Shown here piece after piece: positions 24,921 through 39,450 of a stretch of DNA of 64,000 bases (position 1 is its first letter; the number at the start of each line of letters is the position of its first letter). Made by a program: the position numbers and the translations under genes. The stretch covers positions 20,245,563 through 20,309,562 of the forward strand of contig NC_071348.1 in the NCBI RefSeq assembly GCF_027744825.2, in the 5' to 3' direction. This DNA is from Synchiropus splendidus (lineage: Eukaryota > Chordata > Actinopteri > Syngnathiformes > Callionymidae). Below the pieces are notes generated by a model. The model made no database searches. It had not been told where the DNA came from and saw only the letters and a list, made by a program, of their open reading frames with translations.

Positions 24921-27549
24921 AACGAGATTTCAGCTTGTGATAAGGTGGGTTCCAGAACGCCAAACATAAAAATGTTGATAACTTTCGAAAAACACTTCAG
25001 ACAGCTTAGATTTGATGTGCAAATACTAGAAATACCCTTGTTGCTATAGTGGGACGTGGAAATTTCATGTTTTGAAGCTTCCCTGCAAAGTTATGGCACA
25101 ATGCCGAAAACACGTTTTTAGCCTGAGATAAGGTGGGTTCCGGAACGCCAAACATAAAGATGTTGATAACTTCCGAAAAACACTTCAGACAGCTTAGATT
25201 TGATGTGCAACTACTAGAAAGACCCTTTCTGCTATAGTCGGAAGTTAAAATTTCATTTTCGAAAGCTTACATGTAAAGTTATAGCACAATGCAGACAACG
25301 CGTTTTCAGCCTGAGATAAGGTCGATTCTGGAACGCCAAACATAAAAATGTTGATAACTTTCGAAAAACACTTCAGACAGTTTAGATTTGATGTGCAATT
25401 ACTAGAAAGACCCTTTCTGCTTTAGTGGGAGGTGAACATTTCATGTTCTGAAGCTTCCCTGCAAAGTTATGGCACAATGCCGAAAACGCGTTTTCAGCTT
25501 GAGATAAGGTCGATTCTGGAACGCCAAACATAAAAATGTTGATAACTTTCGAAAAACACTTCAGACAGCCTAGATTTGATGTGCAAATACTAGAAAGACT
25601 CTTTCTGCTATAGTGGGACGTGAAAATTTCATGTTCTAAAGCATCCCTGCAAAGTTATGGGACAATGCAGAAAACGATTTTTCATCCTGAAATAAGGTCG
25701 ATTCCGGAACGCCAAACAAAAAAATGTTGATAACTTTGGAAAAACACTTCAGACAGCTTAGATTTGATGTGCAACTACTAGAAAGACCCTTTCTGCGATA
25801 GTGGGAGATGAACATTTCATGTTGTGAAGCTTCCCTGCAAAGTTATGGCACAATGCAGAAAACGCTTTTTCAGCTTGAGATAAGGTGGGTTCCGGAACGC
25901 CTAACATAAAAATGTTGATAACTTTCGAAAAACACTTCAGACAGCTTAGATTTGATGTGCAAATACTAGAAAGACCCTTTCTGCCATAGTGGGACGTGAA
26001 AATTTCATGTTCTGAAGCTTCCCTGCAAAGTTATGGGACAATGCAGAAAACGATTTTTCATCCTGAGATAAGGTCGATTCCGGAACGCCAAACATAAAAA
26101 TGTTGATAACTATGGAAAAACACTTCAGACAACTTCGATTTGATGTGCAACTACTAGAAAGTCCCTTTCTGCTATAGTGGGAGGTGAACATTTCATGTTC
26201 TGAAGCTTCCCTGCAAAGTTATGGCACAATGCAGAAAACGCGTTTTCAGCTTGAGATAAGGTGGGTTCCGGAACGCCAAACATAAAAATGTTGATAACTT
26301 TGGAAAAACACTTCAGACAGCTTAGATTTGACGTGCAACTACTAGAACGACCCTTTCTGCTATAGTGGGAGGTCAAAATTTCATGTTCTGAAGCTTCCCA
26401 TGGAAAGTTATGGGACAATGCAGAAAACGATTTCTCAGCCTGAGATAAGGTCGATTCTGGAACGCCAAACATAAAAATGTTGATAACTTTCGAAAAACAC
26501 TTCAGACAGCTTAGATTTGATGTGCAACTACTAGAAAGACCCTTTCTGCTATAGTGGGACGTGAAAATTTCATGTTCTGAAGCTTCCCTGCAAAGTTATG
26601 GCACAATGCAGAAAACGATTTTTCATCCTGAGATAAGGTCGATTCCGGAACGCCAAACATAAAAATGTTCATAACTTTGGAAAAACACTTCAGACAGCTT
26701 AGATTTGATGTGCAACTACTCGAAAGACCCTTTCTGCGATAGTGGGAGGTGAACATTTCATGTTGTGAAGCTTCCCTGCAAAGTTATGGCACAATGCAGA
26801 AAACGCGTTTTAAGGTTTAAGGTGGGTTCCGGAACGCCAAACATAAAACTGTTGGTAACTTTGGAAATACACTTCAGACAGCTTAGATTTGACGTGCAAC
26901 TACTAGAAAGACCATTTCTGCTATAGTGGGAGGTGAACATTTCATGTTCTGAAGCTTCCCTGCAAAGTTATGGCAAAATGCGTAAAACGCGTTTTCAACC
27001 TGAGATAAGGTGGGTTCCGGAACGCCAAACATAAAAATGTTGATAATTTTGGAAAAACACTTCAGAAAGCTTAGATTTGATGTGCAACTACTAGAAAGAC
27101 CCTTTCTGCTATAGTGGGAGGTGAACATTTCATGTTCTGAAGCTTGCCTGCAAAGTTATGGCACAATGCGTAAAACGTGTTTTCAGCCTGAGATAAGGTC
27201 GATTCCGCAACGCCAAACATAAAAATGTTGATTACTTTGGAAAAACACGTCAGACAGCTTAGATTTGATGTGCAACTATTAGAAAGACCCTTTCTGCTAA
27301 AGTGGGAGGTGAACATTTCATGTTCTGAAGCTTCCCTGCAAAGTTATGGCACAATACAGAAAACGCGTTTTCAGCCTGAGATAAGGTGGGTTCCGGAACG
27401 CCAAACATAAAAATGTTGGTAACTTTCAAAAAACACTTCAGACAGCTTAGATTTGATGTGCAACTACTAGAAAGACCCTTTCTGCTATAGTGGGAGGTGA
27501 ACATTTCATGTTCTGAAGCTTCCCTGCAAAGTTATGGCACAATGCAGAA
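24921..27549 (+). repeat. Higher-order repeat, copy 1 of 3 (14 monomers)
   Basis: Bounded by the unique marker AACGAGATTTCAGCTTGTG at 24,921, 27,550 and 30,741. A second unique marker, CGCGTTTTAAGGTTTAAGG, lies at 26,804, 29,808 and 32,435. In this copy the two markers are 1,883 bp apart (10 monomers). Confidence 0.8.
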
Positions 27550-30500
27550 AACGAGATTTCAGCTTGTGATAAGGTGGGTTCCAGAACGCCAAACATAAAA
27601 ATGTTGATAACTTTCGAAAAACACTTCAGACAGCTTAGATTTGATGTGCAAATACTAGAAATACCCTTGTTGCTATAGTGGGACGTGAAAATTTCATGTT
27701 TTGAAGCTTCCCTGCAAAGTTATGGCACAATGCCGAAAACGCGTTTTTAGCCTGAGATAAGGTGGGTTCCGGAACGCCAAACATAAAGATGTTGATAACT
27801 TCCGAAAAACACTTCAGACAGCTTAGATTTGATGTGCAACTACTAGAAAGACCCTTTCTGCTATAGTCGGAAGTTAAAATTTCATTTTCGAAAGCTTACA
27901 TGCAAAGTTATGGCACAATGCAGACAACGCGTTTTCAGACTGAGATAAGGTCGATTCTGGAACGCCAAACATAAAAATGTTGATAACTTTCGAAAAACAC
28001 TTCAGACAGTTTAGATTTGATGTGCAATTACTAGAAAGACCCTTTCTGCTTTCGTGGGAGGTGAACATTTCATGTTCTGAAGCTTCCCTGCAAAGTTATG
28101 GCACAATGCCGAAAACGCGTTTTCAGCTTGAGATAAGGTGGGTTCCAGAACGCCAAACATAAAAATGTTGATAACTTTCGAAAAACACTTCAGACAGCTT
28201 AGATTTGATGTGCAACTACTAGAAAGACCCTTTCTGCTATAGTGGGAAGTTAAAATTTCATGTTCGAAAGCTTACATGCAAAGTTATGGCACAATGCAGA
28301 CAAAGCGTTTTCAGCCTGAGATAAGGTCGATTCTGGAACGCCAAACATAAAAATGTTGATAACTTTCGAAAAACACTTCAGACAGCCTAGATTTGATGTG
28401 CAAATACTAGAAATACCGTTGTTGCCATAGTGGGACGTGAAAATTTCATGTTTTGAAGCTTCACTGCAAAGTTATGGCACAATGCCGAAAACGCGTTTTT
28501 AGCCTGACATAAGGTGGGTTCCGGAACGCCAAACATAAAGATGTTGATAACTTCCGAAAAACACTTCTGACAGCTTAGATTTGATGTGCAACTACTAGAA
28601 AGACCCTTTCTGCTATAGTCGGAAGTTAAAATTTCATTTTCGAAAGCTTACATGCAAAGTTATGGCACAATGCAGACAACGCGTTTTCAGACTGAGATAA
28701 GGTCGATTCTGGAACGCCAAACATAAAAATGTTGATAACTTTCGAAAAACACTTCAGACAGTTTAGATTTGATGTGCAAATACTAGAAATACCGTTGTTG
28801 CCATAGTGGGACGTGAAAATTTCATGTTTTGAAGCTTCACTGCAAAGTTATGGCACAATGCCGAAAACGCGTTTTTAGCCTGACATAAGGTGGGTTCCGG
28901 AACGCCAAACATAAAGATGTTGATAACTTCCGAAAAACACTTCTGACAGCTTAGATTTGATGTGCAACTACTAGAAAGACCCTTTCTGCTATAGTCGGAA
29001 GTTAAAATTTCATTTTCGAAAGCTTACATGCAAAGTTATGGCACAATGCAGACAACGCGTTTTCAGACTGAGATAAGGTCGATTCTGGAACGCCAAACAT
29101 AAAAATGTTGATAACTTTCGAAAAACACTTCAGACAGTTTAGATTTGATGTGCAATTACTAGAAAGACCCTTTCTGCTTTAGTGGGAGGTGAACATTTCA
29201 TGTTCTGAAGCTTCCCTGCAAAGTTATGGGACAATGCCGAAAACGCGTTTTCAGCTTGAGATAAGGTGGGTTCCAGAACGCCAAACATAAAAATGTTGAT
29301 AACTTTCGAAAAACACTTCAGACAGCTTAGATTTGATGTGCAACTACTAGAAAGACCCTTTCTCCTATAGTGGGAAGTTAAAATTTCATGTTCGAAAGCT
29401 TACATGCAAAGTTATGGCACAATGCAGACAAAGCGTTTTCAGCCTGAGATAAGGTCGATTCTGGAACGCCAAACATAAAAATGTTGATAACTTTCGAAAA
29501 ACACTTCAGACAGCCTAGATTTGATGTGCAAATACTAGAAAGACTCTTTCTGCTATAGTGGGACGTGAAAATTTCATGTTCTACAGCTTCCCTGCAAAGT
29601 TATGGGACAATGCAGAAAACGATTTTTCATCTTGAAATAAGGTCGATTCCGGAACGCCAAACAAAAAAATGTTGATAACTTTGGAAAAACACTTCAGACA
29701 GCTTAGATTTGATTTGCAACTACTAGAAAGACCCTTTCTGCGATAGTGGGAGGTGAACATTTCATGTTGTGAAGCTTCCCTGCAAAGTTATGGCACAATG
29801 CAGAAAACGCGTTTTAAGGTTTAAGGTGGGTTCCGGAACGCCAAACATAAAAATGTTGATAACTTTGGAAAAACACTTCAGACAGCTTAGATTTGACGTG
29901 CAACTACTAGAAAGACCCTTTCTGCTATAGTGGGAGGTGAACATTTCATGTTCTGAAGCTTCCCTGAGAAGTTATGGCACAATGCAGAAAACGCGTTTTC
30001 AGCCTGAGATAAGGTGGTTTCCAAAACGCCAAACGTAGAAATGTTGATTACTTTTGAACAAACTTCTGACAGCTTAGATTTAATGTGCAACTACTAGAAA
30101 GACCCTTTCTGCTATAGTGGGTGGTGAAAATTTCATTTTCTGAAGCTTCCCTGCAAAGTTATGGCACAATGCGTAAAACGTGTTTTCAGCCTGAGATAAG
30201 GTCGATTCCGGAACGCCAAACATAAAAATGTTGATAACTTTCGAAAAACACTTCAGACAGCTTAGATTTGATGTGCAACTACTAGAAAGACCCTTTCTGC
30301 TATAGTGGGAGGTGAACATTTCATGTTCTGAAGCTTGCCTGCAAAGTTATGGCACAATGCGTAAAACGTGTTTTCAGCCTGAGATAAGGTCGATTCCGCA
30401 ACGCCATACATAAAAATGTTGATTACTTTGGAAAAACACGTCAGACAGCTTAGATTTGATGTGCAACTATTAGAAAGACCCTTTCTGCTAAAGTGGGAGG

Positions 30501-30740
30501 TGAACATTTCATGTTCTGAAGCTTCCCTGCAAAGTTATGGCACAATACAGAAAACGCGTTTTCAGGCTGAGATAAGGTGGGTTCCGGAACGCCAAACATA
30601 AAAATGTTGGTAACTTTCAAAAAACACTTCAGACAGCTTAGATTTGATGTGCAACTACTAGAAAGACCCTTTCTGCTATAGTGGGAGGTGAACATTTCAT
30701 GTTCTGAAGCTTCCCTGCAAAGTTATGGCACAATGCAGAA
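27550..30740 (+). repeat. Higher-order repeat, copy 2 of 3 (17 monomers)
   Basis: The marker-to-marker distance is 2,258 bp (12 monomers). The excess over copy 1 is explained by the 376-bp dimer doubling at 28,388-29,139. Long runs match copy 3 at an offset of 3,191 bp (about 27,068-28,775), then 2,815 bp, then 2,627 bp (about 29,490-30,296). The two steps are exactly two monomers and one monomer. Confidence 0.85.
28388..29139 (+). repeat. Tandem doubling of a two-monomer unit (376 bp)
   Basis: Positions 28,388-28,763 and 28,764-29,139 appear identical. Each contains the same pair of unusual monomers: one with CAAATACTAGAAATACCGTT and CGTTTTTAGCCTGACATAAG, the next with ATAGTCGGAAG and TTTTCGAAAGCTTAC. 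The homologous place in copy 3 (about 31,578-31,954) has the dimer only once. Confidence 0.9.
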
Positions 30741-32923
30741 AACGAGATTTCAGCTTGTGATAAGGTGGGTTCCAGAACGCCAAACATAAAAATGTTGATA
30801 ACTTTCGAAAAACACTTCAGACAGCTTAGATTTGATGTGCAAATACTAGAAATACCCTTGTTGCTATAGTGGGACGTGAAAATTTCATGTTTTGAAGCTT
30901 CCCTGCAAAGTTATGGCACAATGCCGAAAACGCGTTTTTAGCCTGAGATAAGGTGGGTTCCGGAACGCCAAACATAAAGATGTTGATAACTTCCGAAAAA
31001 CACTTCAGACAGCTTAGATTTGATGTGCAACTACTAGAAAGACCCTTTCTGCTATAGTCGGAAGTTAAAATTTCATTTTCGAAAGCTTACATGCAAAGTT
31101 ATGGCACAATGCAGACAACGCGTTTTCAGACTGAGATAAGGTCGATTCTGGAACGCCAAACATAAAAATGTTGATAACTTTCGAAAAACACTTCAGACAG
31201 TTTAGATTTGATGTGCAATTACTAGAAAGACCCTTTCTGCTTTCGTGGGAGGTGAACATTTCATGTTCTGAAGCTTCCCTGCAAAGTTATGGCACAATGC
31301 CGAAAACGCGTTTTCAGCTTGAGATAAGGTGGGTTCCAGAACGCCAAACATAAAAATGTTGATAACTTTCGAAAAACACTTCAGACAGCCTAGATTTGAT
31401 GTGCAACTACTAGAAAGACCCTTTCTGCTATAGTGGGAAGTTAAAATTTCATGTTCGAAAGCTTACATGCAAAGTTATGGCACAATGCAGACAAAGCGTT
31501 TTCAGCCTGAGATAAGGTCGATTCTGGAACGCCAAACATAAAAATGTTGATAACTTTCGAAAAACACTTCAGACAGCCTAGATTTGATGTGCAAATACTA
31601 GAAATACCGTTGTTGCCATAGTGGGACGTGAAAATTTCATGTTTTGAAGCTTCACTGCAAAGTTATGGCACAATGCCGAAAACGCGTTTTTAGCCTGACA
31701 TAAGGTGGGTTCCGGAACGCCAAACATAAAGATGTTGATAACTTCCGAAAAACACTTCTGACAGCTTAGATTTGATGTGCAACTACTAGAAAGACCCTTT
31801 CTGCTATAGTCGGAAGTTAAAATTTCATTTTCGAAAGCTTACATGCAAAGTTATGGCACAATGCAGACAACGCGTTTTCAGACTGAGATAAGGTCGATTC
31901 TGGAACGCCAAACATAAAAATGTTGATAACTTTCGAAAAACACTTCAGACAGTTTAGATTTGATGTGCAATTACTAGAAATACCCTTTCTGCTTTAGTGG
32001 GAGGTGAACATTTCATGTTCTGAAGCTTCCCTGCAAAGTTATGGGACAATGCCGAAAACGCGTTTTCAGCTTGAGATAAGGTGGGTTCCAGAACGCCAAA
32101 CATAAAAATGTTGATCACTTTCGAAAAACACTTCAGACAGCCTAGATTTGATGTGCAAATACTAGAAAGACTCTTTCTGCTATAGTGGGACGTGAAAATT
32201 TCATGTTCTAAAGCTTCCCTGCAAAGTTATGGGACAATGCAGAAAACGATTTTTCATCTTGAAATAAGGTCGATTCCGGAACGCCAAACAAAAAAATGTT
32301 GATAACTTTGGAAAAACACTTCAGACAGCTTAGATTTGATTTGCAACTACTAGAAAGACCCTTTCTGCGATAGTGGGAGGTGAACATTTCATGTTGTGAA
32401 GCTTCCCTGCAAAGTTATGGCACAATGCAGAAAACGCGTTTTAAGGTTTAAGGTGGGTTCCGGAACGCCAAACATAAAAATGTTGATAACTTTGGAAAAA
32501 CACTTCAGACAGCTTAGATTTGACGTGCAACTACTAGAAAGACCCTTTCTGCTATAGTGGGAGGTGAACATTTCATGTTCTGAAGCTTCCCTGAGAAGTT
32601 ATGGCACAATGCAGAAAACGCGTTTTCAGCCTGAGATAAGGTGGTTTCCAAAACGCCAAACGTAGAAATGTTGATTACTTTTGAACAAACTTCTGACAGC
32701 TTAGATTTAATGTGCAACTACTAGAAAGACCCTTTCTGCTATAGTGGGTGGTGAAAATTTCATTTTCTGAAGCTTCCCTGCAAAGTTATGGCACAATGCG
32801 TAAAACGTGTTTTCAGCCTGAGATAAGGTCGATTCCGGAACGCCAAACATAAAAATGTTGATAACTTTCGAAAAACACTTCAGACAGCTTAGATTTGATG
32901 TGCAACTACTAGAAAGACCCTTT
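30741..32923 (+). repeat. Higher-order repeat, copy 3 of 3 (matching part)
   Basis: The marker-to-marker distance is 1,694 bp (9 monomers). It lacks the doubled dimer of copy 2 and one further monomer found at about 29,300-29,490. Identity to copy 2 ends near 32,923, where TTTCTTCCATAG replaces TTTCTGCTATAG. Confidence 0.85.
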
Positions 32924-32999
32924 CTTCCATAGTGGGAGCTGAAAATTTCATGTTCTGAAGCTTCCCTGCAAAGTTATGGCACAATGCCGAAAACGCGTT

Positions 33000-35900
33000 T
33001 TCAGAATGAGATAAGGTGGGTTCCGGAACGCCAAACATAAAAATGTTGATAATTTTGGAAAAACACTCCAGAAAGCTTATATTTGATGTGCAACTACTAG
33101 AAAGACCCTTTCTGCTATAGTGGGAGGTGAACATTTCATGTTCTGAAGCTTGCCTGCAAAGTTATGGCACAATGCAGAAAACGCGTTTTCAGCTTGAGAT
33201 AAGGTGGGTTCCGGAACGCCAAACATAAAAATGTTGATAACTTTGGAACAACACTTCAGACAGCTTAGATTTGATTTGTGCAACTACTAGAAAGACCCTT
33301 TCTGCTATAGTGGGAGGTGAAAATTTCATGTTCTGAAGCTTCCCTGCAAAGTTATGGCACAATGCCGAAAACGCGTTTTCAGCCTGAGATAAGGTGGGTT
33401 CCGGAACGCCAAACATAAAAATGTTGATAATTTTGGAAAAACACTTCAGAAAGCTTAGATTTGATGTGCAACTACTAGAAAGACCCTTTCTGCTATAGTG
33501 GGAGGTGAACATTTCACGTTCTGAAGCTTCCCTGCAAAGTTATGGCACAATGCAGAAAACGCGTTTTCAGCTTGAGATAAGGTGGGTTCCGGAACGCCAA
33601 ACGTAAAAATGTTGATAACTTTGGAAAAACACTTCAGACAGCTTAGATTTAATGTGCAACTACTAGAAATACCCTTTCTGCTATAGTGGGAGGTGAAAAT
33701 TTAATGTTCTGAACCGTCCCTGCAAAGTTATGGCACAATGCAGAAAACGCGTTTTCAGCTTGTGATAACGTGGGTTCCCGAACGCCAAACATAAAAATGT
33801 TGATAACTTTTGAAAAACACTTCAGACAGCTTAGATTTGATGTGCAACTACTAGAAAGACCCTTTCTGCTATAGTGGGAGGTGAACATTTAATGTTCTGA
33901 AGCTTCCCTGCAAAGTTATGGCACAATGCAGAAAACGCGTTTTCAGTCTGAGATAAGGTGGTTTCCGAAACGCCAAACGTAAAAATGTTGATAACTTTGG
34001 AACAACACTTCAGACAGCTTAGATTTAATGTGCAACTACTAGAAATACCCTTTCTGCTATAGTGGGAGGTGAAAATTTCATTTTCTGAAGCTTCCCTGCA
34101 AAGTTATTGCACAATGCGTAAAACGCGCTTCCAGCCTGAGATAAGGTGGGTTCCGGAACGCCAAACATAAAAATGTTGATAACTTTGGAAAAACACATCA
34201 GACAGCTTAGATTTGATGTGCAACTACTAGAAAGACCCTTTCTGGCATAGTGGGAGGTGAAAATTTAATGTTCTGAAGCTTGCCTGCAAAGTTATGGCAC
34301 AATGCAGAAAACGCGTTTTCAGTCTGAGATAAGGTGGTTTCCGAAACGGCAAACATAAAAATGTTGATAATTTTGGAAAAACACTTCAGACAGCTTAGAT
34401 TTGATGTGCAACTACTAGAAAGACCCTTTCTGCTATAGTGGGAGGTGAACATTTCATGTTCTGAAGCTTCCCTGCAAAGTTATGGCACAATGCAGAAAAC
34501 GCGTTTTCAGCTTGAGATAAGGTGGGTTCCGGAACGCCAAACGTAAAAATGTTGAAAACTTTGGAACAACACTTCAGACAGCTTAGATTTAATGTGCAAC
34601 TACTAGAAATACCCTTTCTGCTATAGTGGGAGGTTAAAATTTCATGTTCGGAAGCTTCCATGCAAAGTTATGGCACAATGCAGACAACGCGTTTTCAGCC
34701 TGAGATAAGGTCGATTCTGGAACGCCAAACATAAAAATGTTGATAACTTTCGAAAGACACTTCAGACAGCTTAGATTTGATGTGCAACTACTAGAAAGAC
34801 CCTTTCTGCTATAGTGGGAGGTGAACATTTCATGTTCTGAAGCTTCCCTGCAAATTTATGGCACAATGCAGAAAACGGGTTTTCAGCTTGAGATAAGGTG
34901 GGTTCCGGAAGGCCAAGCGTAAAAATGTTGATAACTTTGGAACAACACTTCAGACAGCTCAGATTTAATGTGCAACTACTAGAAAGACCCTTTCTGCTAT
35001 AGTGGGAAGTGAAAATTTCATGTTCTGAATCTTCCCTGCAAAGTTATGGCACAATGCAGAAAACCTGTTTTCAGCCTAAGATAAGGTTGATTCCTGAACG
35101 CCAAACATAAAAATGTTCATAACTTTGGAAAAACACTTCAGACAGCTTAGATTTGATATGCAACTACTAGAAAGACCCTTTCTGCTATAGTGGGAGGTGA
35201 ACATTTCATGTTCTGAAGCTTCCCTGCAAATTTATGGCACAATGCAGAAAACGCGTTTTCAGCTTGAGATAAGGTCGATTCCGGAACGCCAAAGATAAAA
35301 ATGTTGATAACCTTGGAAAAAAAACTTCTGACAGCTTAGATTTGATGTGCAACTACTAGAAAGACCCTTTCTGCTATAGTGGGAGGTGAACATTTCATGT
35401 TCTGAAGCTTCCCTGAAAAGTTATGGCACAATGCAGAAAACGCGTTTTCAGTCTGAGATAAGGTGGTTTCCGAAACGCCAAACCTAAAAATGTTGATAAC
35501 TTTTGAAAAACACTTCAGACAGCTTAGATTTGATGTGCAACTACTAGAAAGACCCTTTCTGCTATAGTGGGATGTGAACATTTCATGTTCTGAAGCTTCC
35601 CTGCAAAGTTATTGCACAATGTGTAAAACGCGTTTTCAGCCTAAGATAAGGTCGATTCCGGAACACCAAACATAAAAATGTTGATAACTTTGGAATAACG
35701 CATCAGACAGCTTAGATTTGATCTGCAACTGCTAGAAAGACCCTTTCTGCTATAGTGGGAGGTTAAAATTTCATGTTCGGAAGCTTCCATGCAAAGTTAT
35801 GGCACAATGCAGACAACGCGTTTTCAGCCTGAGATAAGGTCGATTCTGGAACGCCAAACATAAAAATGTTGCTAACTTTCGAATGACACTTCAGACAGCT

Positions 35901-36735
35901 TAGATTTGATGTGCAACTACAAGGAAGACCCGTTCTGCTATAGTGGGAGGTGAACATTTCATGTTCTGAAGCTTCCCTGCAAATTTATGGCACAATGCAG
36001 AAAACGCGTTTTCAGCTTGAGATAAGGTCGATTCCGGAACGCCAAAGATAAAAATGTTGATAACCTTGGAAAAAAAACTTCAGACAGCTTAGATTTGATG
36101 TGCAACTACTAGAAAGACCCTTTCTGCTATAGTGGGAGGTGAACATTTCATGTTCTGAAGCTTCCCTGAAAAGTTATGGCACAATGCAGAAAACGCGTTT
36201 TCAGTCTGAGATAAGGTGGTTTCCGAAACGCCAAACCTAAAAATGTTGATAACTTTTGAAAAACACTTCAGACAGCTTAGATTTGATGTACAACTACTAG
36301 AAAGACCCTTTGTCCTATAGTGGGAGGTTAAAATTTAATGTTCAGAAGCTTCTCTGCAAAGTTATGGCACAATGCAGAAAACGCATTTTGAGCCTGAGAA
36401 AAGGTACATTCCGGAACGCCAAACATAAAAGTGGTGATAACTTTGGAAAAACACTTCAGACAGCATAGATTTGATGTGCAACTACTAGAAAGACCCTTTC
36501 TGCTATAGTGGGAGGTGAAAATTTCATGTTCTGAAGCTTCTCTTCAAAGTTATGGCACAATGCAGAAAACGCATTTTCAGCCTGAGACCAGGTAGGTTCC
36601 GGAACGCCAAACATAAAAATGTTGATCACTTTGGGAAAACACTTCAGACAGCTTAGATTTGATGTGCAACTACTAGAAAGACGCCTCGTGCTATAGTGGG
36701 AGGTTACAATTTAATGTTCAGAAGCTTCTCTGCAA
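33000..36735 (+). repeat. Satellite zone with few internal duplications
   Basis: About 20 monomers, mostly of the GTGAACATTTC type, with a short two-copy match (CCTTGGAAAAAAAACTTC near 35,310 and 36,065, four monomers apart). No other sequence is present. Confidence 0.65.
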
Positions 36736-39059
36736 AGTTATGGCACAATGCAGAAAAACACGTTTTCAGCCAGAGACAAGGCAGGTTCTGGAATGCCAAA
36801 TATAAAAATGTTGATAACTTTGGAAAAACACTTCAGGCAGCTTAGATTTGATTTGCAACTACTAGAAAGACACTTTCTGCGATTGTGGGAGTTCAAAATT
36901 TCATGTTCAGAAGCATCCATGCAAAGTTATGGCACAATGCAGACAACGCGTTTTCAGCCTGAGATAAGGTCGATTCCGGAACGCCAAACATAAAAATGTT
37001 GATCACTTTGGGAAAACACTTCAGACAGCTTAGATTTGATGTGCAACTACTAGAAAGACGCCTTGTGCTATAGTGTGAGGTTAAAATTTAATGTTCAGAA
37101 GCTTCTCTGCAAAGTTATGGCACAATGCAGAAAACGCATTTTGAGCCTGAGATAAGGTCGATTCCGGAACGCCAAACATAAAAGTGTTGATAACTTTGGA
37201 AAAACACTTCAGACAGCTTAGCTTTGATATGCAACTACTAGAAAGACCATTTCTGCTATAGTGGGAGGTGAAAATGTCATGTTCTGAAGCTTCTCAGCAA
37301 AGTTATGGCACAATGCAGAAAACGCATTTTGAGCCTGAGATAAGGTCGATTCCGGAACGCCAAACATAAAAATGTTGACCACTTTGGAAAAACACTTCAG
37401 ACAGCTTAGATTTGATGTGCAACTACTAGAAAGACCCTTTCTGCTATAGTGGAAGGTCAAAATTTCATGTTCTGAAGCTTCCCTGCAAAGTTATGGGACA
37501 ATGCAGAAAACGTGTTTTCAGCCTGAGATAAGGTTGGTTCCGGAACGCCAATCATAAAAATGTTGATAACTTTGGAAAAACTCTTCATACAGCTTAGATT
37601 TGATGTGCGACTACTAGAAAGACCCTTTCTGCTATAGTGGGAGGTGAAAATTTCATATTCTGAAGCTTCCCTCCAAAGTTATGGTACAATGCGTTAAACG
37701 CGTTTTCAGCCTGAGATAAGGTCGATTCCGGAACGCCAAACATAAAAATGTTGATAACTTTGGAAAAACACATCAGACAACTTAGATTTGATATGCAACT
37801 ACTAGAAAGACCCTTTCTGCTATAGTCGGAGGTGAAAATGTAATGTTCTGAAGCTCCCCTTAGAAGTTATGGCACAAAGAAAGAAACACGTTTTCAGCCT
37901 GAGACAAGGCAGGTTCTGGAATGCCAAATATAAAAATGTTGATAACTTTGGAAAAACACATCAGACAGCTTAGATTTGATGTGCAACTACTAAAAAGACC
38001 CTTTCTGCGATAGTGGGAGTTCAAAATTTCATGTTCGGAAGAATCCATGCAAATTATGGCACAATGCAGAAAACGCGTTTTCAGCCTGAGATAAGGTGGG
38101 TTCCAGAACGACAAACATAAAAATGTTGATAACTTTGGAAAAACACTTCAGACAGCTTAGATTTGCTGTGCAACTACTAGAAAGACCCTTTCTGCTATAG
38201 TGGCAGGTAAAAATTTCATGTTCTGAAGCTTTCCTGCAAAGTTATGGCACAATGCAGAAAACGCGTTTTCAGCCAGAGATTAGGTGGGTTCCAGAACGCC
38301 AAACGTAAAAATGTTGATAACTTTGGAACAACACTTCAGACAGCTTAGATTTGATGTGCAACTACGTGAAAGACCCTTTCTGCTTTAGAGGGAGGTGAAA
38401 ATTTCATGTTCTGAAGCTTCCCTGCAAAGTTATGGCACAATGCAAAAAACTCGTTTTCAGCCTGAGATAAGGTGGGTTTCCGAACGCCAAACATAAAAAT
38501 GTTGATAACTTTGGAAAAACACTTCAGACAGCTTAGATTTGATATGCAACTACTAGAAAGACCCTTTCTGCTATGGTGGGAGGTTCAAATTTCATGTTCT
38601 GAAGCTTCCCTGCAAAGTTATGGCACAATGCAGAAAACGCGTTTTCAGCCTGAGATAAGGTCGATTCCGGAACGCCAAACATAAAGATATTGATAACTAT
38701 GGAAAAACACTTCAGACAGCTTAGATTTGATGTGCAACTACTAGAAAGACCCTTTCTGCTATAGTGGGATGTTAAAATTTCATCTTCTGAAGCTTCGCTG
38801 CAAAGTTATGGCAAAATATGTAAAACGCGTTTTCAGGCTGAGATTAGGTTCATTCCGGAACCCCAAACATAAAAATATTGATAACTTTGGACAAGCACTT
38901 CAGACAGCTTAGATTTGATGTGCAACTACTAGAAAGACCCTTTCTGCTATAGTGGGAGGTGAAAATTTCATGTTCTAAAGCTTTATGAAAAGTTATGGCA
39001 CAATGCAGAAAATGCGTTTTCTATAAGGTGCGATCCGGAACGCCAAACATAAAAATGTT

Positions 39060-39450
39060 GATAACTTTCGAAAAACACTTCAGACAGCTTAGATTTGATG
39101 TGCAACTACTAGAAGGACCCTTTCTGCAATAGTGGCAGGTTAAAATTTCATGTTCTGAAGCTTCCCTCCAAAGTTATGGCACAATGCAGAAAACGCGTTT
39201 AAAGCCTGAGATAAGGTGGGTTCCGGATCGCCAAACATAAAAATGTTGATAACTTTGGAAAAACACTTCAAACAGCTTAGATTTGATGTGCAACTATTAG
39301 AAAAACCCTTTTTGCTATAGTGGGAGGTGAAAATTTCATGTTATGAAGCTTCCCTGCAAAGTTATGGCGCAATGCAGAATACGCCATTCAGCCTGAGATA
39401 AGGTGGGTTCCGGAACGCCAAACATAAAAATGCTGATGACTTTCGAAAAA
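39060..39450 (+). repeat. Two-monomer block repeated 12 monomers on, copy 1
   Basis: The run containing CTGCAATAGTGGCAGG, GCGTTTAAAGCC, CCGGATCGCC and GAATACGCCATTCAGCC recurs at about 41,315-41,700 (offset 2,254 bp). It appears again in both places of copy B. Confidence 0.8.
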
